Origin: Malurus cyaneus samueli
Lineage: Eukaryota; Chordata; Aves; Passeriformes; Maluridae
Direction: 5' to 3'
Assembly: GCA_009741485.1 (NCBI GenBank)
Contig: CM019216.1
Location: 22,915,119 to 22,979,118 of the forward strand
DNA: 64,000 nt
Shown here: positions 1 through 13,400 of the stretch, piece after piece
Numbering within the stretch: the stretch's first letter is position 1
How the letters are laid out: the number at the start of each line of letters is the position of its first letter
Notes under the pieces: model-generated
Told to the model about the DNA's origin: nothing
Databases searched by the model: none
The model's input: only the letters and a program-made list of their open reading frames with translations
Position numbers and translations under genes: made by a program

Positions 1-584
1 ACCCAAGTAGTCTCTGTGTTCATTTAAAAGAGAGATCAAGTAACACTTCAACAATTACAATATATTTTAATTGCACCCTCAAGAAATCTTTAGTTAATTA
101 CTGAGGGCTCAATTGAGGCAAAGTCATCTAATGTACAGGTCAGGTGTGAATGTATTGATAACAAATAAAGTCTTCTCCACTAATAAGGAAAAAAATGTAA
201 ATTATTATATTTTTCAGTCTGATAGGCTTCATGCAAATATTCAAGCCTGCATGTACCCCTTTCTGCCCCTGTAAATCTCTTTCAAAATTTGTCCAAATAA
301 GATTAAATGAGATTGAATTTTAGGCTACAAAAAGCTTAGATCCATTTTGTAAGGAAATAGTTATTTCAAAATATTTTAATAGTTCATGTCAACTGTGTTT
401 GCATTCATTTTTTTCATTTGACATGCAACAGATTAACTTTAAATAAATATTACAGAATATTGATCGAAAGCATTTATTAATTGTAATCCCAAAGCCTTTA
501 AATTATATATTTACATATATTTAAATTATAAGATGCAAGGTGTTTTAATTATATAAGACAATAACATGTTAGGAAGTGCTCAAA
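1..584. other. Intergenic, nothing recognised
   Basis: AT-rich sequence with no coding pattern, no splice-flanked blocks and no repeat family I recognise. Confidence 0.5.
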
Positions 585-700
585 AGAGCCCCACGAGGAT
601 GGTGAAGAGCCTTGAGGGAAACCACAGGAGGAGTGGCTGAGGTCACTTGGGTTGTTCAGCCTGGAGGAGACTGAAGGGAGACCTCATTGCAGTTACAAAC
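585..700 (+). mobile_element. CR1 LINE fragment
   Basis: The text gaggatggtgaagagcc, ggttgttcagcctggagg and ggagacctcattgcag matches the end of the CR1 reverse-transcriptase ORF familiar in bird genomes (frame GLFSLEE-like, then GDLIA). The fragment is truncated on both sides and diverged. CR1 is the dominant LINE of birds. Confidence 0.7.
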
Positions 701-2189
701 AGATCTCAGATGTTTTTCAGCCTATGAGCTACATTATTCTGGACAATGTAAGAGGTTTATGGAGAGATTCATACTAAGAAGGTAGCTGTGCAAACATGTG
801 TTTGCCCCTATGGCCACAGAACAGTTCAAGATCACAATGTGATCCTATAGAATATTATCTCAATATGCCAGAAAACTATTACATTGCAATGGATCCTTGA
901 ACCTTGTTAATTCAACAATGTAGAATGGTAGAAAATTACCCATTTCACTCTTTTCTTCATGGGAATGGATAAAAGCAGCTAGTACTTTCAGCTAAAGTAA
1001 GTATTTCTTCTTTTGTTCTTCTTCCATATGCGCTCATCAGCTTCAGATTCCAGTTTCATAGGTCCATTCTTATAGGATATAAAACTAGAAGTAAAACTCA
1101 TACAAATCCACCAAATTTTGACTTAATGAAAGTAAGTTTTATAAATATTTTGCCAAACTCTAAGCTATTTTAAGGTTTAAACTAAGTCGGGTTTCCAGAA
1201 TACTAAAAGCTTGGCCCCAACTTGCTGAAATATGACCAATAATCACCAAAAGATTGGCAAAACCCAGGAAACCTGGCCTGAGAATATAACAAGATCCAAA
1301 GCCCAAGGAGGTCCACATTGACAAAGTGTCAGTGCATTTTAATGTCAGCAAGACAGTGACTGCTCCCTCCTGCACTTGCTTTCTTTTACAAATTATAATT
1401 TGTATGCACCTGAAAAACATTAATGACAAAACATTGCTAAATACTATAATAAAGTATAATGTTTAATCAAAACATAGTAAAAACATTCATTTGACAAAAA
1501 CAGGGTTTATTGCATTTATGATTATTTTGGTCACTAACAGAAGTGTCATGTTTGGAAATACAAGGAAACCCAGCACATCTGGGATCTCAGTTGCTTCTCT
1601 GTACAAGGCACTTTTAATAGAAGTTCTGGTTCCATTAATCCCCACAGCTCCTCCTGCACTTTGCAGCATGACACAAAGCAGCTGGACAAAGAAATCTCAT
1701 TTTCTGTAGCTGTGAATTCTGCCAATAGGTTAAGTACTTGCATCCCTAACCTATCACTATCTAAACAGGACAAGAAAACAGAGTGCATCTTTAGTACTGG
1801 ATCAGACATTGTCTAGAATATCTAGCAAATAAAAGCCATTTTTGAATGATTAGATTAAAAAAAAAAATAAATCATAGAGAAGGACACTGATTTGGGGCAA
1901 AAAAAAAAGAGGAAAGTAAAAATGACAGAGTAATTCCAGGGTGTAAATTTAACCGGAATCTCTGAAATGATGCACTAGTGATGAAAATTGTCTTTTTAGG
2001 GATAGATTGAGAAAAGTATGCATATAATCAGACTCACTTTAAAACATTCCAGTAGTCAGAAATCCTTTTATTTTGGAAAGGAATGGAGTCACAGTCATTT
2101 TACTGTGAGTTGTTTTCATAGAGAACATCATCATCTTCACTGTTCCATCATTATGTATCCTTGCACATCTGTGAAAAAAGATATGGAGA
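701..2189. other. Intergenic, nothing recognised
   Basis: No coding or repeat family identified; only short A-runs near 1857-1870 and 1900-1909. Confidence 0.45.
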
Positions 2190-2600
2190 CGTTTTAATGC
2201 AAGAAGAGATGACATAGTCTCTCAGTTTGGACAGAGATAACAAAAGGGAGATATGATGGAGGTCTATAAAACCATGAAATATGTGGAGAAATTGAGTAGA
2301 GAAGCACTCTTCACTGTTTTTCTTAGTATAATAATCAGGGAGTACCCAATTTATTCACCAGGCAGAAACTTTAAAACAAACATAGGAAGTCATTTTTCAC
2401 ACATAATTAAATCTCATTCAAAATTAAACTGTGGAACTCATTATCACAGGATGTTGGGGAGGTCAAAAGTCCAAAAGGCTCCAAAAGGCATTAAAAAATT
2501 CTCATGGACAATAGATCCATCAGAGGCTACATAGCAGGATAGTCCAGATGAGACCCACAGTTCAGGAAATGCTTTCAACCACTGATTGTCATAAATGAGG
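2190..2600 (+). mobile_element. Ancient degraded CR1-like LINE 3' end
   Basis: Phrases such as gatatgatggaggtctataa, agaaactttaaaacaaac, aaactgtggaactcattatc and aatagatccatcagaggcta follow in order the 3' end of old CR1 families shared by reptiles and birds, covering the last part of the RT ORF and the 3' tail. It is much more decayed than the CR1 at 14440, implying an older insertion. The ORF at 2253-2534 is a remnant of that reading frame, not a host gene. Confidence 0.6.
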
Positions 2601-2851
2601 AACTCACTCCAGGGAAGCAAGCAGGTGTAGCATTATCTATATTAAATTTATATTAAGTGCATGCTACTGGTCATTGCAAAGTACAAAATAACAGTCATGA
2701 AGGACAGATTATATGAATCAACCTGGCATTACTTCTTTTCTGCTTGTTATTTATATGAATGAAAAGTAAATATGGAGCCATTGCCATTTTGTCTTGGTGG
2801 AACCTTAAAAATAAACCAAATTGATTTATTAAAAGAAAATACAAGGTGCTG

Positions 2852-2905
2852 ATCAGGTCTTCCTGGAGCACCATGAGAAGATGACCCCGGAGTTCCAGGT
2901 TTCCT
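2852..2905 (-). pseudogene. Collagen-like relic downstream of COL21A1
   Basis: Read on the minus strand this gives RKPGTPGSSSHGAPGRPDQ: five glycines, with Pro at X or Y positions, and a four-residue gap (GSSSHG) that breaks the triplet register. It lies about 16 kb beyond the COL21A1 stop on the same strand. No convincing donor follows and the upstream acceptor region lacks a pyrimidine tract. It may be a decayed duplicate collagen exon or chance; the source exon cannot be named. Confidence 0.35.
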
Positions 2906-5900
2906 CTTGATTAAGAATTCAAGCGTAAAAACTGTGCTTTTTTTATGCTCTTCAAAAGAAGCCTATTTTTAAAGAGCTATATCTTTCTCTTCCTAATTCC
3001 ATAACATCAACTTCCAAAAGTACTGTATGTTTTTTTCACTCCAGTATTAAGGAATTGACAAGTTTTCTATAACATTATTCATTTCATCATCTAAATAATT
3101 TTCTTTAAAAGCATGTTTTCTTCAAAGAGCCAGATGATACAGATGAAATATTGATGCACTTTGGAAAGGAAAAAAACATTGAAGAAACAGACATTGCTGC
3201 ATATTGCTATTAGTTCAGGAAGTGTTTCAACTGCAAAGCAGTATATATATAATTATGTGTGCAAAAAAGACAATATACATGAGCTTAGAGCACATCATGT
3301 TAAAATACAGGCCAAGGCTGTAATAATGTATTTTGGTAAGGAAATTTCCAGTTCTCCTTACTATGTTTACAGAAAGAAGTGCTATGTTTTAACATCAGGC
3401 TGGAAAGAAAATTTTCCATAGGCAATGACCTACAATAAGTAACAAGATGCATTTTGGTAGCCAACACATGTGGTAATTCTATTAACTCAGAGATTTCAAG
3501 TAAGAATCTCCCAAATCCAGCTGCACACAGGAGCTGCTTAATTTTCTGTCAGCTACGTGTACTTTTTTCCAACTGGACAAACTGTGCAAAAAATTTGGAT
3601 AAGGATTAGATGATTCCTGGCAATTTTAAGTGCTCTGAAGAACATATGCTAAGCAACTTGCTAGTTTGTTTTGCCCTCAGTGTATTTGAACAATTAAAGA
3701 AAAAGAAGAAAAAAGAAAAAGGATTAGCTAATAGCTAATAACCAATTCTGATGAGTAATATTATTTACAAGTTCTGAGGACCTGAATGACTGTAACTGTG
3801 TTCTGAGATCACCTTTTGATTTTGATAAGCTCATGACGATGTCTTATTCCTTCTTAACTAATTTGGAATATTCTATGGAACTACAAAGTCTTAGGTAGAT
3901 TAGGTAGGATTCACTTTAGTTAATAATTAGAGATATCAAAAGAAAACCAAAGCTCTTTGCTGCCAAGTCCCTAGAAATAGTTTTACTTTAGGGATATTGT
4001 TCTGGAAAATAGTAAGATTTCGTTTCAAAAGTAGATCTGAGTATCCACTGTATTTTCATTTGATATCCTGATCTAGCAACAGCAAAGCCAAAGCCGAAGG
4101 GAACTAGCTGTTACAGAATTAAGTGAAACCAAAAGCAGAATGTTTCAAGGAGTATCAAATTTGACAATGCATTAATTGAGTTTGTACAAGCCCACAAAAT
4201 ACAGATGTTTGCAGCAGATCACATATCCCAAATCTGCTTTAAAGCACATTTTGTGCAGGAATGTGTGGTGTGTATGGAACCCTTTCAGTACACGTCTTAC
4301 TTGCCCATGGTTAGGTTCAGACTAGCCCTTCTTATTTTCCTCTTCTTTCCGCTCTCTCAAGAATACCACAGCTAGAAAATTATATTTGTGATGGAACTGT
4401 GCTCTCCAATGATGCAAAGGGTCAATAAAATGATACTTTCTCAAACTATTGTCTCCGTTACCTCTGCCTTGATTGGTGCCCTGGTGATAAGTGGGTTTAC
4501 AACATTACCTCAGTTTTTCTTTTCCTGCTCTTGTCTGTTGCTCCTGGGCATCTTTTCTGCTTTGGTTTCTGGTCCATTCTACATCAAGTCTTTAACATAC
4601 CAAGTATTGCAGCCTCTTCATAAAATGACAGGATTCTACAGAATACCTATAAAAATAAGGTTTTTTTGGGTACAGAAGAGTAATATAAAATAAAAGTTTC
4701 TGCCATCACATGAAATAGGAAGTATTGTCCATAACTAAAGGGCCTTAAAAAAATGCTGATCTTGTGGATCAGCAACTTGATCTAACTTCAAGGTTGGCTT
4801 TAATTTACAAGTTGGCCCTTCTTTGAGCAGAGACACAAGGTCACTTCTACAAGTCCTTTCTAATCCAAACTATTCAATGTTTTTCTGTCCTTAAAGTTTA
4901 TCCTGGCTACTAAGATCTATTTGGCTTCTCAAGTGGCATGTCTATTTATAATAACCACTTACCTGTGCCCATTTTCATAGTCATTATCTTGTAGGAACAT
5001 GCTCTAGGCTTCAATGAACATTTGTATTTCTGTCACTGCCTAAAGAAAACCATGGAAATAAAGGAAAGTGAAGAGGCAGTGCAAAGTGTTTGTTGTCAGT
5101 TACAGAATGGGAAAATGCAGATCACAGTAATATGCAAGGACAAAAATGATGGGCCTTCGGAGGAGGAGGGCTTCTTCACAATGGGCCTTCATTGAAGGCA
5201 TCTCCTCGGTAGATCTTCCACTGCTTCTGTAAAGGCTGTGTTCAAACAGGAATGACAGTAAATACAAGGATCTACTCACGCAGACTTTTTAAAGACTGGG
5301 TCTTACATCCACTGAAAGTCAGGAAGTCAAAACAAAAAATGTCCATCAAAAAAGTTGCTGTTAGTAGGTCCTCTCAAGAACAGCAGGAGAGCTTGACAAG
5401 GAAGTGAGTTGACTGAAATATAAGAAATATATATTTGCCTGAAGCAGAAGAAGATGTGGAAGTGTGAAGGCTCAAGGTTATCAAGGGAATCTGAAGCAAC
5501 TCTGGCAGGAGAGGGGGAATGTGGCTGCTCCTCAGGCAGGAAATGCTGCTTGCTGAGCCTCAGCAGCCAAAGCCAATAACTGACTGCTGTCTTGGTGACT
5601 GGCAAAGAATCTGACCTACTGATTTGAAAAATATCCCTCTGCTTCTTCTTTACAGTGGTGCTTATATATTGTAAAGTGCTCCTGGGATTCAGTGCTGAGT
5701 AAGCTGAAAGAACGACCTGCTGACTTGTAAAGCATCAGAAAGTGTCACTGCAAAGGGCCTGGAATCAGAAAAGTTGCCAGGTCTCATCTGAACCACAGAC
5801 TACTCCACCACACTGCTAACCCACAGAAGGACTGATGGTTCCTCTGGGAAAAGTGAACATACCAGAAATCACCAGAGCCAGAGGCTCATGTTATATTCTC

Positions 5901-8459
5901 ATCAACTCCCCCATGTATGAAAAGTCTAGACAATGACTGACCTCTTTTGGATAATATGAGATATACACATGCTTTCAGGGATAGAAGGACAAAATAAAGC
6001 AGTTAGTAGAAGGAAAAGAAAATATCCCCTAGTAGCACTTTGGTTTCCTTCTTTATGCCACAAAGACATGGTGCAGCACCCAAAGAGAAAGAAACTTTTT
6101 GGGTATAGTCACCTGAAACTCTTAAAGAAATTTCAGTCATTGAGGTTAACTGATTAAAGTCACATGAAAGTCAGAAATAAAATACAGTAGGGAGATTATT
6201 TAGGTGTTGCCTGGAAAAAATTGCATGTAGGATTTGGGGTAGAGGGAAATAGCAACCACACTCATGGTAAGCACAACAACAATCATCCATCCTGTACTTT
6301 TGAAACAGTAACAAGTGGATGAAGGCTTTTGTAGGGGCAACCAGCGCAAACATCCAAAGTGCAAGAGCTGGTATCAATGGGAGCTCTGAAATAGAGAGGG
6401 GACATTAACACTCCCATATTAGTCACCTAATGATTTATTAACTTTCCCAGGCAGATGAGTTAGTAACTTTCCCAGCAACAAGGTCAGCTGGAATGGAGCT
6501 GGCAATGTCTAATCTGACGAACTGCCTTGGTGTCTAAAACGTGGTGTTTATATGTGCCTACACACACATGTCTTAGTGAGAAGGTCTCTGGAATGTTTTC
6601 ATTTCTGTACTGAAATTAGCAATTATTTGGGAGAACATCAGTCATCCCTGCCAGGGAGTTTTCCAGCTATTCACTGACACAAAAACATTCCCTGGCAGTA
6701 TTCCACTTTCTAGTACAGATTCTGGCAGAGACAAGGATGCATCTTGCCTGTTTTTTAATATAACTCCAGTGTAGATGCTATTCCCAACATAGTAATGCTT
6801 AGTATTCAGTAAATGAGAACAGGCACTTTTAAAAAGCATTTAATCCAGCCTACACTGGACATTTACATGAAAATGTGAAAAAAAATACACTATTACTGCT
6901 CTCTTCTGACTACAGATTAGGGTTTCAGATACAAATGTCTGCAGTTCTTATCTCTACACATGGTCAGATGTATTTCATACAGAGGAGAAACAACCAAAGT
7001 GCAATTGTTGAAACAGAATGGCTGTTATGTTACTTTCCTAAAACAGGCAGAAGTGACTCAAACGTTAGAAGCTAGAAAGCAATTCTTGTTAGGGTGACCA
7101 TGAAATTACCAAGTCATCACTCATTGTATCGATTTCAGACTATTCCAGCAATTCAGCAATGCCATTTCAAATCACAAACATGTTTTCTTTAAACTTGCCA
7201 GTTGTCCTCTGAAAACTTCTTGTTTTTCTACAGTGCCAACTCTAGAGGCCACACAGGAAAATTTGCACAGGCACTAGCCCCAGGGGAAGTTGATTTCACC
7301 TCACTACTATGCCACCATAGGACCCAGCTACCAGAAAGGCTTTTTCATCTGAAAGACTCTAAAGTTTTGTACCCACCTCACATTCTTCCTAATTTGTCCA
7401 TGACAGTCCCATGTGGGGCATATGAAAAGCCTACATAAGACAAGTTTTATCATAAATTATGTTTTCCTTTCTCTGCTGTACTGCTTGGTCTCATTGAGGA
7501 AATACATGAAATTTGTCTTATATTTATTATTATATTTACTGACAAGCAATCATTTGCATTTTTATAAATTTATTAATTCCTCAGTTAATAGGCCCCACTT
7601 AAAACTACTTTTCCTACTATGTGAAATGCAATTTCTTCGCCTTTTACCAGTTCTCAAAGATTCCTTGGCCCTCCATGGGTTCCCCAAGAAGAGCAAATTG
7701 AATCAGGAATTGCTTCCTCTTGTTCCCAAAGTAAAGCCTGTAGTTTCATATTATCCTATCTAAAGATTCACTAACTGACCTTTTTTCTTTTGTGTTCCAT
7801 ATGCCTAATAATATTAAACATACTAAGAATTTTAATAGAACATTTAATTTTAGCCACATTTATTAACCTGTTCTAATTTTTGTCTCCTGAGAATTTGAAG
7901 CCAATTTGAATCTTACTCTTTCTGATCTTACACCTGTGTACTTATGCCTCACGCCTTTTCCCCTTTTACAGCACAGAAATATGCCTTTTTCTGCTTTCAG
8001 TGGGATTTCTTCAATTTTCCAGCCATTAAAGAATACTTTATATTTCTTCTATCTTACTGTATTTCCCCTTTTTCACTACATCAATACGTTACTAGGCATA
8101 TTCTCAAAGTACAGAGAATACTCCTTGTATTAAGAGAAAAAATTATCCTGCCTTAAGTATACAATTTAACATATTTTATGCTGCACAATGAGATAAAGAA
8201 GAAAAATGAAGGGTTTACTATTTAAGGAAGTTATCTGAGACACTCATAATGCATTTGACTTGGATGGTAACATTAAATTTTTATAGCATATCCAGACTGT
8301 GTAACACAGAAGTCCCAAAACACTCCACAGAGAAAATCTTGTTTACTATTATCATGCTTTCAAGAAGTTTATAGAACAAAGTATGGTTTTGGAAGGAAAT
8401 AGAAAAAAATATGAATTTCAAGCAAAAGAAGAAATGGCCATGTGACTGCCAACATCTAG

Positions 8460-8503
<44 letters not shown>

Positions 8504-9489
8504 CATGAAAAGTAGCTAGGGAGCTTCCTGAGTAATTAGGACAAAAACCAAAATATAGCCAGAGAAATAACAAACAGAGTTTGTTATTTAACTTTAACTT
8601 TACTGAGAACAATCAAACAGGATCCATTAAACAATATAGTAAATAGCTAAAAAGGTTTTCAGGCATGATGGAGAACTTTTGAACAGCAAGTTAGGATATT
8701 GGCAAGAAAAGGAAGGAAAAAATAGATGAATAGTAGAAAATGCAAAAATAAAAATATTTCAATTAAGTAAAGAATTTAAATAACTAAATCAGTATTTAAC
8801 TAGAAGAGAAAGATAACTGGAACAATAAAACAAAACCAATAAGAATATAACTAAGGATGGTCATGTAGTAAACTTGATTTTTCAAAGCTTCTCAGCAAAA
8901 CCCCCTTGCTAAGCTAAAGAAAAGAAACCATCACGCACCAAGACTAAAACATCTTCAAGGAGATTAGTAATTGGTAAAAAGACAAAAAGCTAGGCTAAAA
9001 TAAATAGACTGAGATGGCAAGAATCTGCTCTCCGGTCTTTTTTGCTGCTCCAAATTTTCAGAAGTTATATTAAAAATGGAACAAATAATGAGTTCACAAT
9101 TGTTGCCAATTCCACAGATGGCAGACATGTACTCAGGACCATCAAATCTGAGACTGGCTGAATAGGGCAATAAACTGTTTTCACTAGAAAGAGTTACCAA
9201 GCAATTAAATAGCCTGAAGATGAAAATCATTATCCAGTTAGTGAAAGCCTGTGGATGCAGGGGAAAAAGAATTCCTAAGCACAGATACAGAAAAGTGTGT
9301 CTGAAATTCTTACTACATTTCAAAGGCCTCACAGTTGCTTTGAGTATATTTGTGAAAACAATTAACTCAAAGCCCAGTCACAGTTAGAAGTCAAATGTTA
9401 TTTGGAAATACTACAATAAAGAAAGGAAACACATCAAAATCAGTAAAAACAATACAGAAAGAAAAAAAAAAACAAAAAACAAAAAACCC
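2906..9489. other. Intergenic, no gene recognised
   Basis: Contains only short ORFs without homology I recognise, among them a hydrophobic 101-residue frame at 4388-4693. A somewhat GC-richer stretch at 5330-5880 could be an old LTR or other repeat, but I cannot name it. A long poly(A) tract sits at 8462-8502. Confidence 0.4.
8462..8502 (+). repeat. Poly(A) tract, 41 bases
   Basis: An uninterrupted run of 41 A. No recognisable retrocopied gene precedes it and no AATAAA lies within 40 bases upstream, so I treat it as a homopolymer repeat; its length is prone to sequencing error. Confidence 0.9.
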
Positions 9490-9720
9490 ACGGCATTATG
9501 CCATGGCATTGTGCTTTCCAGGATATCATACAACTAGGACAAGCTCAGAAAAAGACAATAAGGATGACATGGAAAGACTCCTATACAAACGTAGACTAAG
9601 AACTGAAAAAGAGGAATTTGAGGAAGAATGTGGTCGTGATCTACAAAATCCTTAAGAATATGATAAAGCTGAACAGTTTAACTCACACATTTCAGAAAAC
9701 ATAGGTTTCTCCATACCTAG
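9490..9720 (+). mobile_element. Possible ancient CR1-like fragment
   Basis: The order of gacaataaggatgacatgg, gtagactaagaactg, and tcgtgatctacaaaatcctt resembles the RT-end phrases of old CR1 families (rolling from KDDxxx to the frame preceding the 3' tail), but divergence is high. Confidence is low. Confidence 0.35.
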
Positions 9721-12700
9721 TTTGGAGAAAATTTGGAAGATGAATTATGAAATTAAGCATTGAGTGAGAAATAGAACAGAAGTAAAAGAGTCTTGGCTTT
9801 TTTTGGTCACAGAAATGATGTGTTTTATTGTCCTACATATTTTGCTTTGCCAAAATAAAAAGGAGAAAAAAGAGGGAAAAGAAAATAGCAACCTCCTCCA
9901 GCTACTAAACCCCATTGGTTTCCACTTCGTGTAGATTTTGCCCCACAATTAAATAAGCAATTGAACATTTATGTCTGGAATTTCTCAGCTAAGTTTTTGT
10001 GCTGTGTTCTTTAACAAAAGTTTGGGCTCAAGCAGAGAATGAGACTTTGAGCCTTCTGTCTGCCTTTTTTAATATCTCCCATTTGTGTACACATACACAC
10101 TTTATTTGTCTGATTGTAGTCGGTTTATTTCCCTTGTTGGCTTTCTCCTCCTATCCCCTTATGGCCCTTCTTTTGTATCTTTTAACTCTAAAAGCTTTGT
10201 TTGATTTTCCAGGAATGAAAAAACGTACAAAGTTGTGCAACAAAGGAAACAATTTAATACCCCTTAAGGATGGAACTGTATGAGGAATTTTATAGGAGGG
10301 CAATCATAAAACTCAGTATGGAGCTTTCTTTTATGTGTGTAGTAGTTTTGGGCGCTCATTTGGGCCCACGACCAGGACTGGAACTGGCTCAACCCACAAA
10401 ACAACTAATTGAGTGTTTCAGCCAAAAGTTGCAATCCTAAAATCCCCCTCAGTGTGCCACTGCCGGATGCAGAGAGCAACCCAGCCTCAGTACTGCCACA
10501 CCTTCTTCTTTGAAGTGCCCCAAGTATTTAGAAAGCAGTAAAACTGCTTCTGAAAAACAGATGTGAAGCTGGTCTGGTGCCCGAATTCAAGCCCTATCTC
10601 CACTGCCCATGTGAGGGAATACCAAGAAGGTTTTGGCACAGAACAGCTTTTCTGGCCCAGTACACCATTCATTGAATATTCACAGAAAGGTGAACTCCAT
10701 GGAGGTGAAGCCAAGCTGCTCCTTCACTACTCTGAGCACATTAAAGGGGAAACAGCCAGAAGGAGCTCTTCATCAAACAGCATGCTACAAGCGCTGTTCA
10801 TAGCATCAAAGTCACTTGAATTATATTTCATCTGAAAATATTTTGAGACAGAATGTCATGTTTCAGACCATGAAGGAATTTTCCCCTAATCAGGCTGTGA
10901 ACACTGCTGGAAGAAGGTGAAAGAACTTGCACTGTAAATTGCTCTCTAGAGTTCCCAGCATTATCTAGGAATGGCATCCAAGAACTTTGCAGCTCCTTCA
11001 GACATCTAAATCACTGATGACACTCCTGTTTATCCATGCTGTATTTTTTTTGCTATAACCTGTAACATTAAGCCCAAGGAAAAGTGAAAAAGTAAAAGAG
11101 ATGGCACTCAAATACACTACTAAGAGCTACATTGGGATTTCCCTTCATTTTAGAAATGTTGTAGTGAAGAAAATTCCCTCCCTTAGTTTCAAATAACTTG
11201 TCTAAGTCAGATGTCAGCAATTTATGAACAAAATTCTGTAAAAAACACCCAAACGAGTGCTTCCAGGCAGACAATGTCCAACCTGCTACTTCTAACCTAA
11301 CTCATGCTTCTATCATACAGGGTGTAATTTTTCCTTAAAAATTAGTACACAAATATAGTAAGAAGCAAAAGATGGTTAAAGGTGGAGTAATTCCTAAAAT
11401 TAATAATTTCTTTCCCATCCTTCAGTTTCAATGCTTGTTTCAGACACCTTGTCCAGAGTCCACCATAGCCCGGTGAATGTGTGGCTCTTTCTCATCACTG
11501 AGATCCTGTTACTGAGCATCACATGGTTTGGTTTACTAGGAATATGACTAATTGCTCATTCCTTAGAAAAGTGTGACTAACTTTGTCCTAGTTCAAAGAA
11601 AAATTAAAAAAAAAAAAAAAAAAAAAAGAAAAAGAAAAACAGAAATTATTTAACATACACATATATGAAATCAGCTTGTCATGTTCTAGGTCACAATTAC
11701 TATTTCTGAAAAAGCTGGAAGCATTTGGAAACGTTTCTTTGAGTACAAGAATAATTTCTTTTTCTCTTACTGATCTGAGTAATCTCTACATTGACCACAC
11801 ATTTAGCTTTGTTGCTTTATGGGGGGATGGAGGTAGCGGGGGAGATTGGGGAAGGGATTTGGATTTGTGTTGTTGGGTTGGTTGGGTTGGTTTTTTTTGA
11901 TTGGAAAAAGACCTGGAACTTAGCTGCATAGTCTAAATTGATATTTGAAGGAAAACTATCTTTTCAGGTAAAACATGATGCCTCAGCTATACTATAATTA
12001 AACATTTTCACATTATAAAAGGCCTGTTCATGGGTAGAACATATTTTTTTTTAGTGAAGGCCATATAGTAATTTTATCCCAGTACAAAAGTTCTGGGATA
12101 AAGTGAGTTTATCAAAGCTGTTATTAAACACTATTTCCTATGTACAGCTTTTGGCAATATTTATACCACTATTTAGATTGCCACAAATAAGTAAAGCATT
12201 TGTACATGTCTAGTTGGGAGCACACAGGTCTAATAGCCCCAAGGAGTTTACTCAGCCATTTGAATGTACACATGGTTCACCAACTCGGTGATCCGATGGA
12301 TAAACCACAAAAGTAAAGGAAGGAAATGATTTCTGAAGGCTCACAGGTCTGGCAGCTCAATGGCAGCCTCTCACCAAGCTGTAGATGGATCCAGAAGCCA
12401 GCCATGCACCACACAGATATAAATATTGTATGCAGGTGAATTAAGCCTCAGCTTGGTACACTATAAGGCTTTCTAAATGATGTGATGACCTCCTGGATGC
12501 CAAGCTGGGGCACTCCACAAACACAAGGATTGCAAAACAGACTGATCCCCCAGTGCTGGGGACCCCACTTTATAATGCAGATGTGGAAGTTACAACCCTG
12601 TCACTTAACTTGGAACTTCTCCCACAGTCTTAAGGCAAGTGACTCCAGAAAGACCCTGAAGAACTCTGGCAGAAGGAAGGGGAGAAAATATCCCCTCTTT

Positions 12701-13263
12701 CTATTACAAGGAAAACGAGCAGATGAGGTTGTCTGAAAACAATGTGCCAAAGTGTAAAATCATGTGTCTTCCTTCTGATCATCCAGCATGGAAAATGTGG
12801 TTGTTGACCATCAGGCATATGCTGGAACGCCTCCTATAACAATAAAAGAATTCCCATAAGTACACTTGCTGTAAAAATTAATTTCCATTTGTCAACACCT
12901 GGTGCCCAGTGCTCTCAGGGCATTTAAGATGACAATTTGTTTAAACATTTGATTCAACCATGAGGAACATTTTGTTATGTATATATAAAGCTCCACGGGA
13001 TCCAAGTATTTTTACTGGAACTGAAATGTCACTTCTTCCAAACATGTTATTTCGTTTTTTGGCATATGGGCAAAACAGACAGAGTAAATGTGAGAAATTC
13101 CAGTAACTCTGAGAAGAGGTGGTTCTCAGTTTTGAAGAGTTTGAAACAGATGTTAAAATTTGCCTCCTTGAAGTCAATGGTATGCAATACCATTAATGCA
13201 TATATTGCATAATCTTGCAAGGAATAAATGTTTATATCATATGCACTGAGGTGAAACAGAGCT
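9721..13263. other. Intergenic, no gene recognised
   Basis: Holds a poly(A)/A-rich tract at 11606-11640 and a GT-rich patch near 11870-11900. The 10350-10830 interval is less AT-rich than its surroundings, but I could not assign it to a gene or repeat family. Confidence 0.4.
11606..11627 (+). repeat. Poly(A) tract
   Basis: An A-run of about 22 followed by A-rich AAAAAG repeats to 11640. Confidence 0.85.
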
Positions 13264-13400
13264 CTCCCCAACAACCTGGTCTAGTGAAAGATGTCTCTGC
13301 CCAAGGGTCAGAGCCCCATCCAACCTGGCCTTGAACTCTCCCAGGAATGAGGCATCCACAATTTTTCAGGCAACCTGTTATAGTACCTCACCACTTATAC
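13264..13400. mobile_element. CR1 3'-end fragments in opposite orientations
   Basis: The left part, caacctggtctagtgaaaga, is the plus-strand CR1 tail phrase. The right part, ccaacctggccttgaactct through gcaacctgttatagtacc, is the reverse-strand CR1 phrase. The two small fragments abut, suggesting nested or rearranged insertions. Confidence 0.55.

Noticed and set aside
4388..4693. 101-codon hydrophobic ORF on the plus strand
   Set aside because: No homology recognised, no splice or promoter context; the hydrophobic residues follow from T-rich sequence. Kept as intergenic.
8281..8502. Possible retrocopied transcript ending in 41 A
   Set aside because: No recognisable coding remnant, no poly(A) signal upstream of the tract and no target-site duplication seen.
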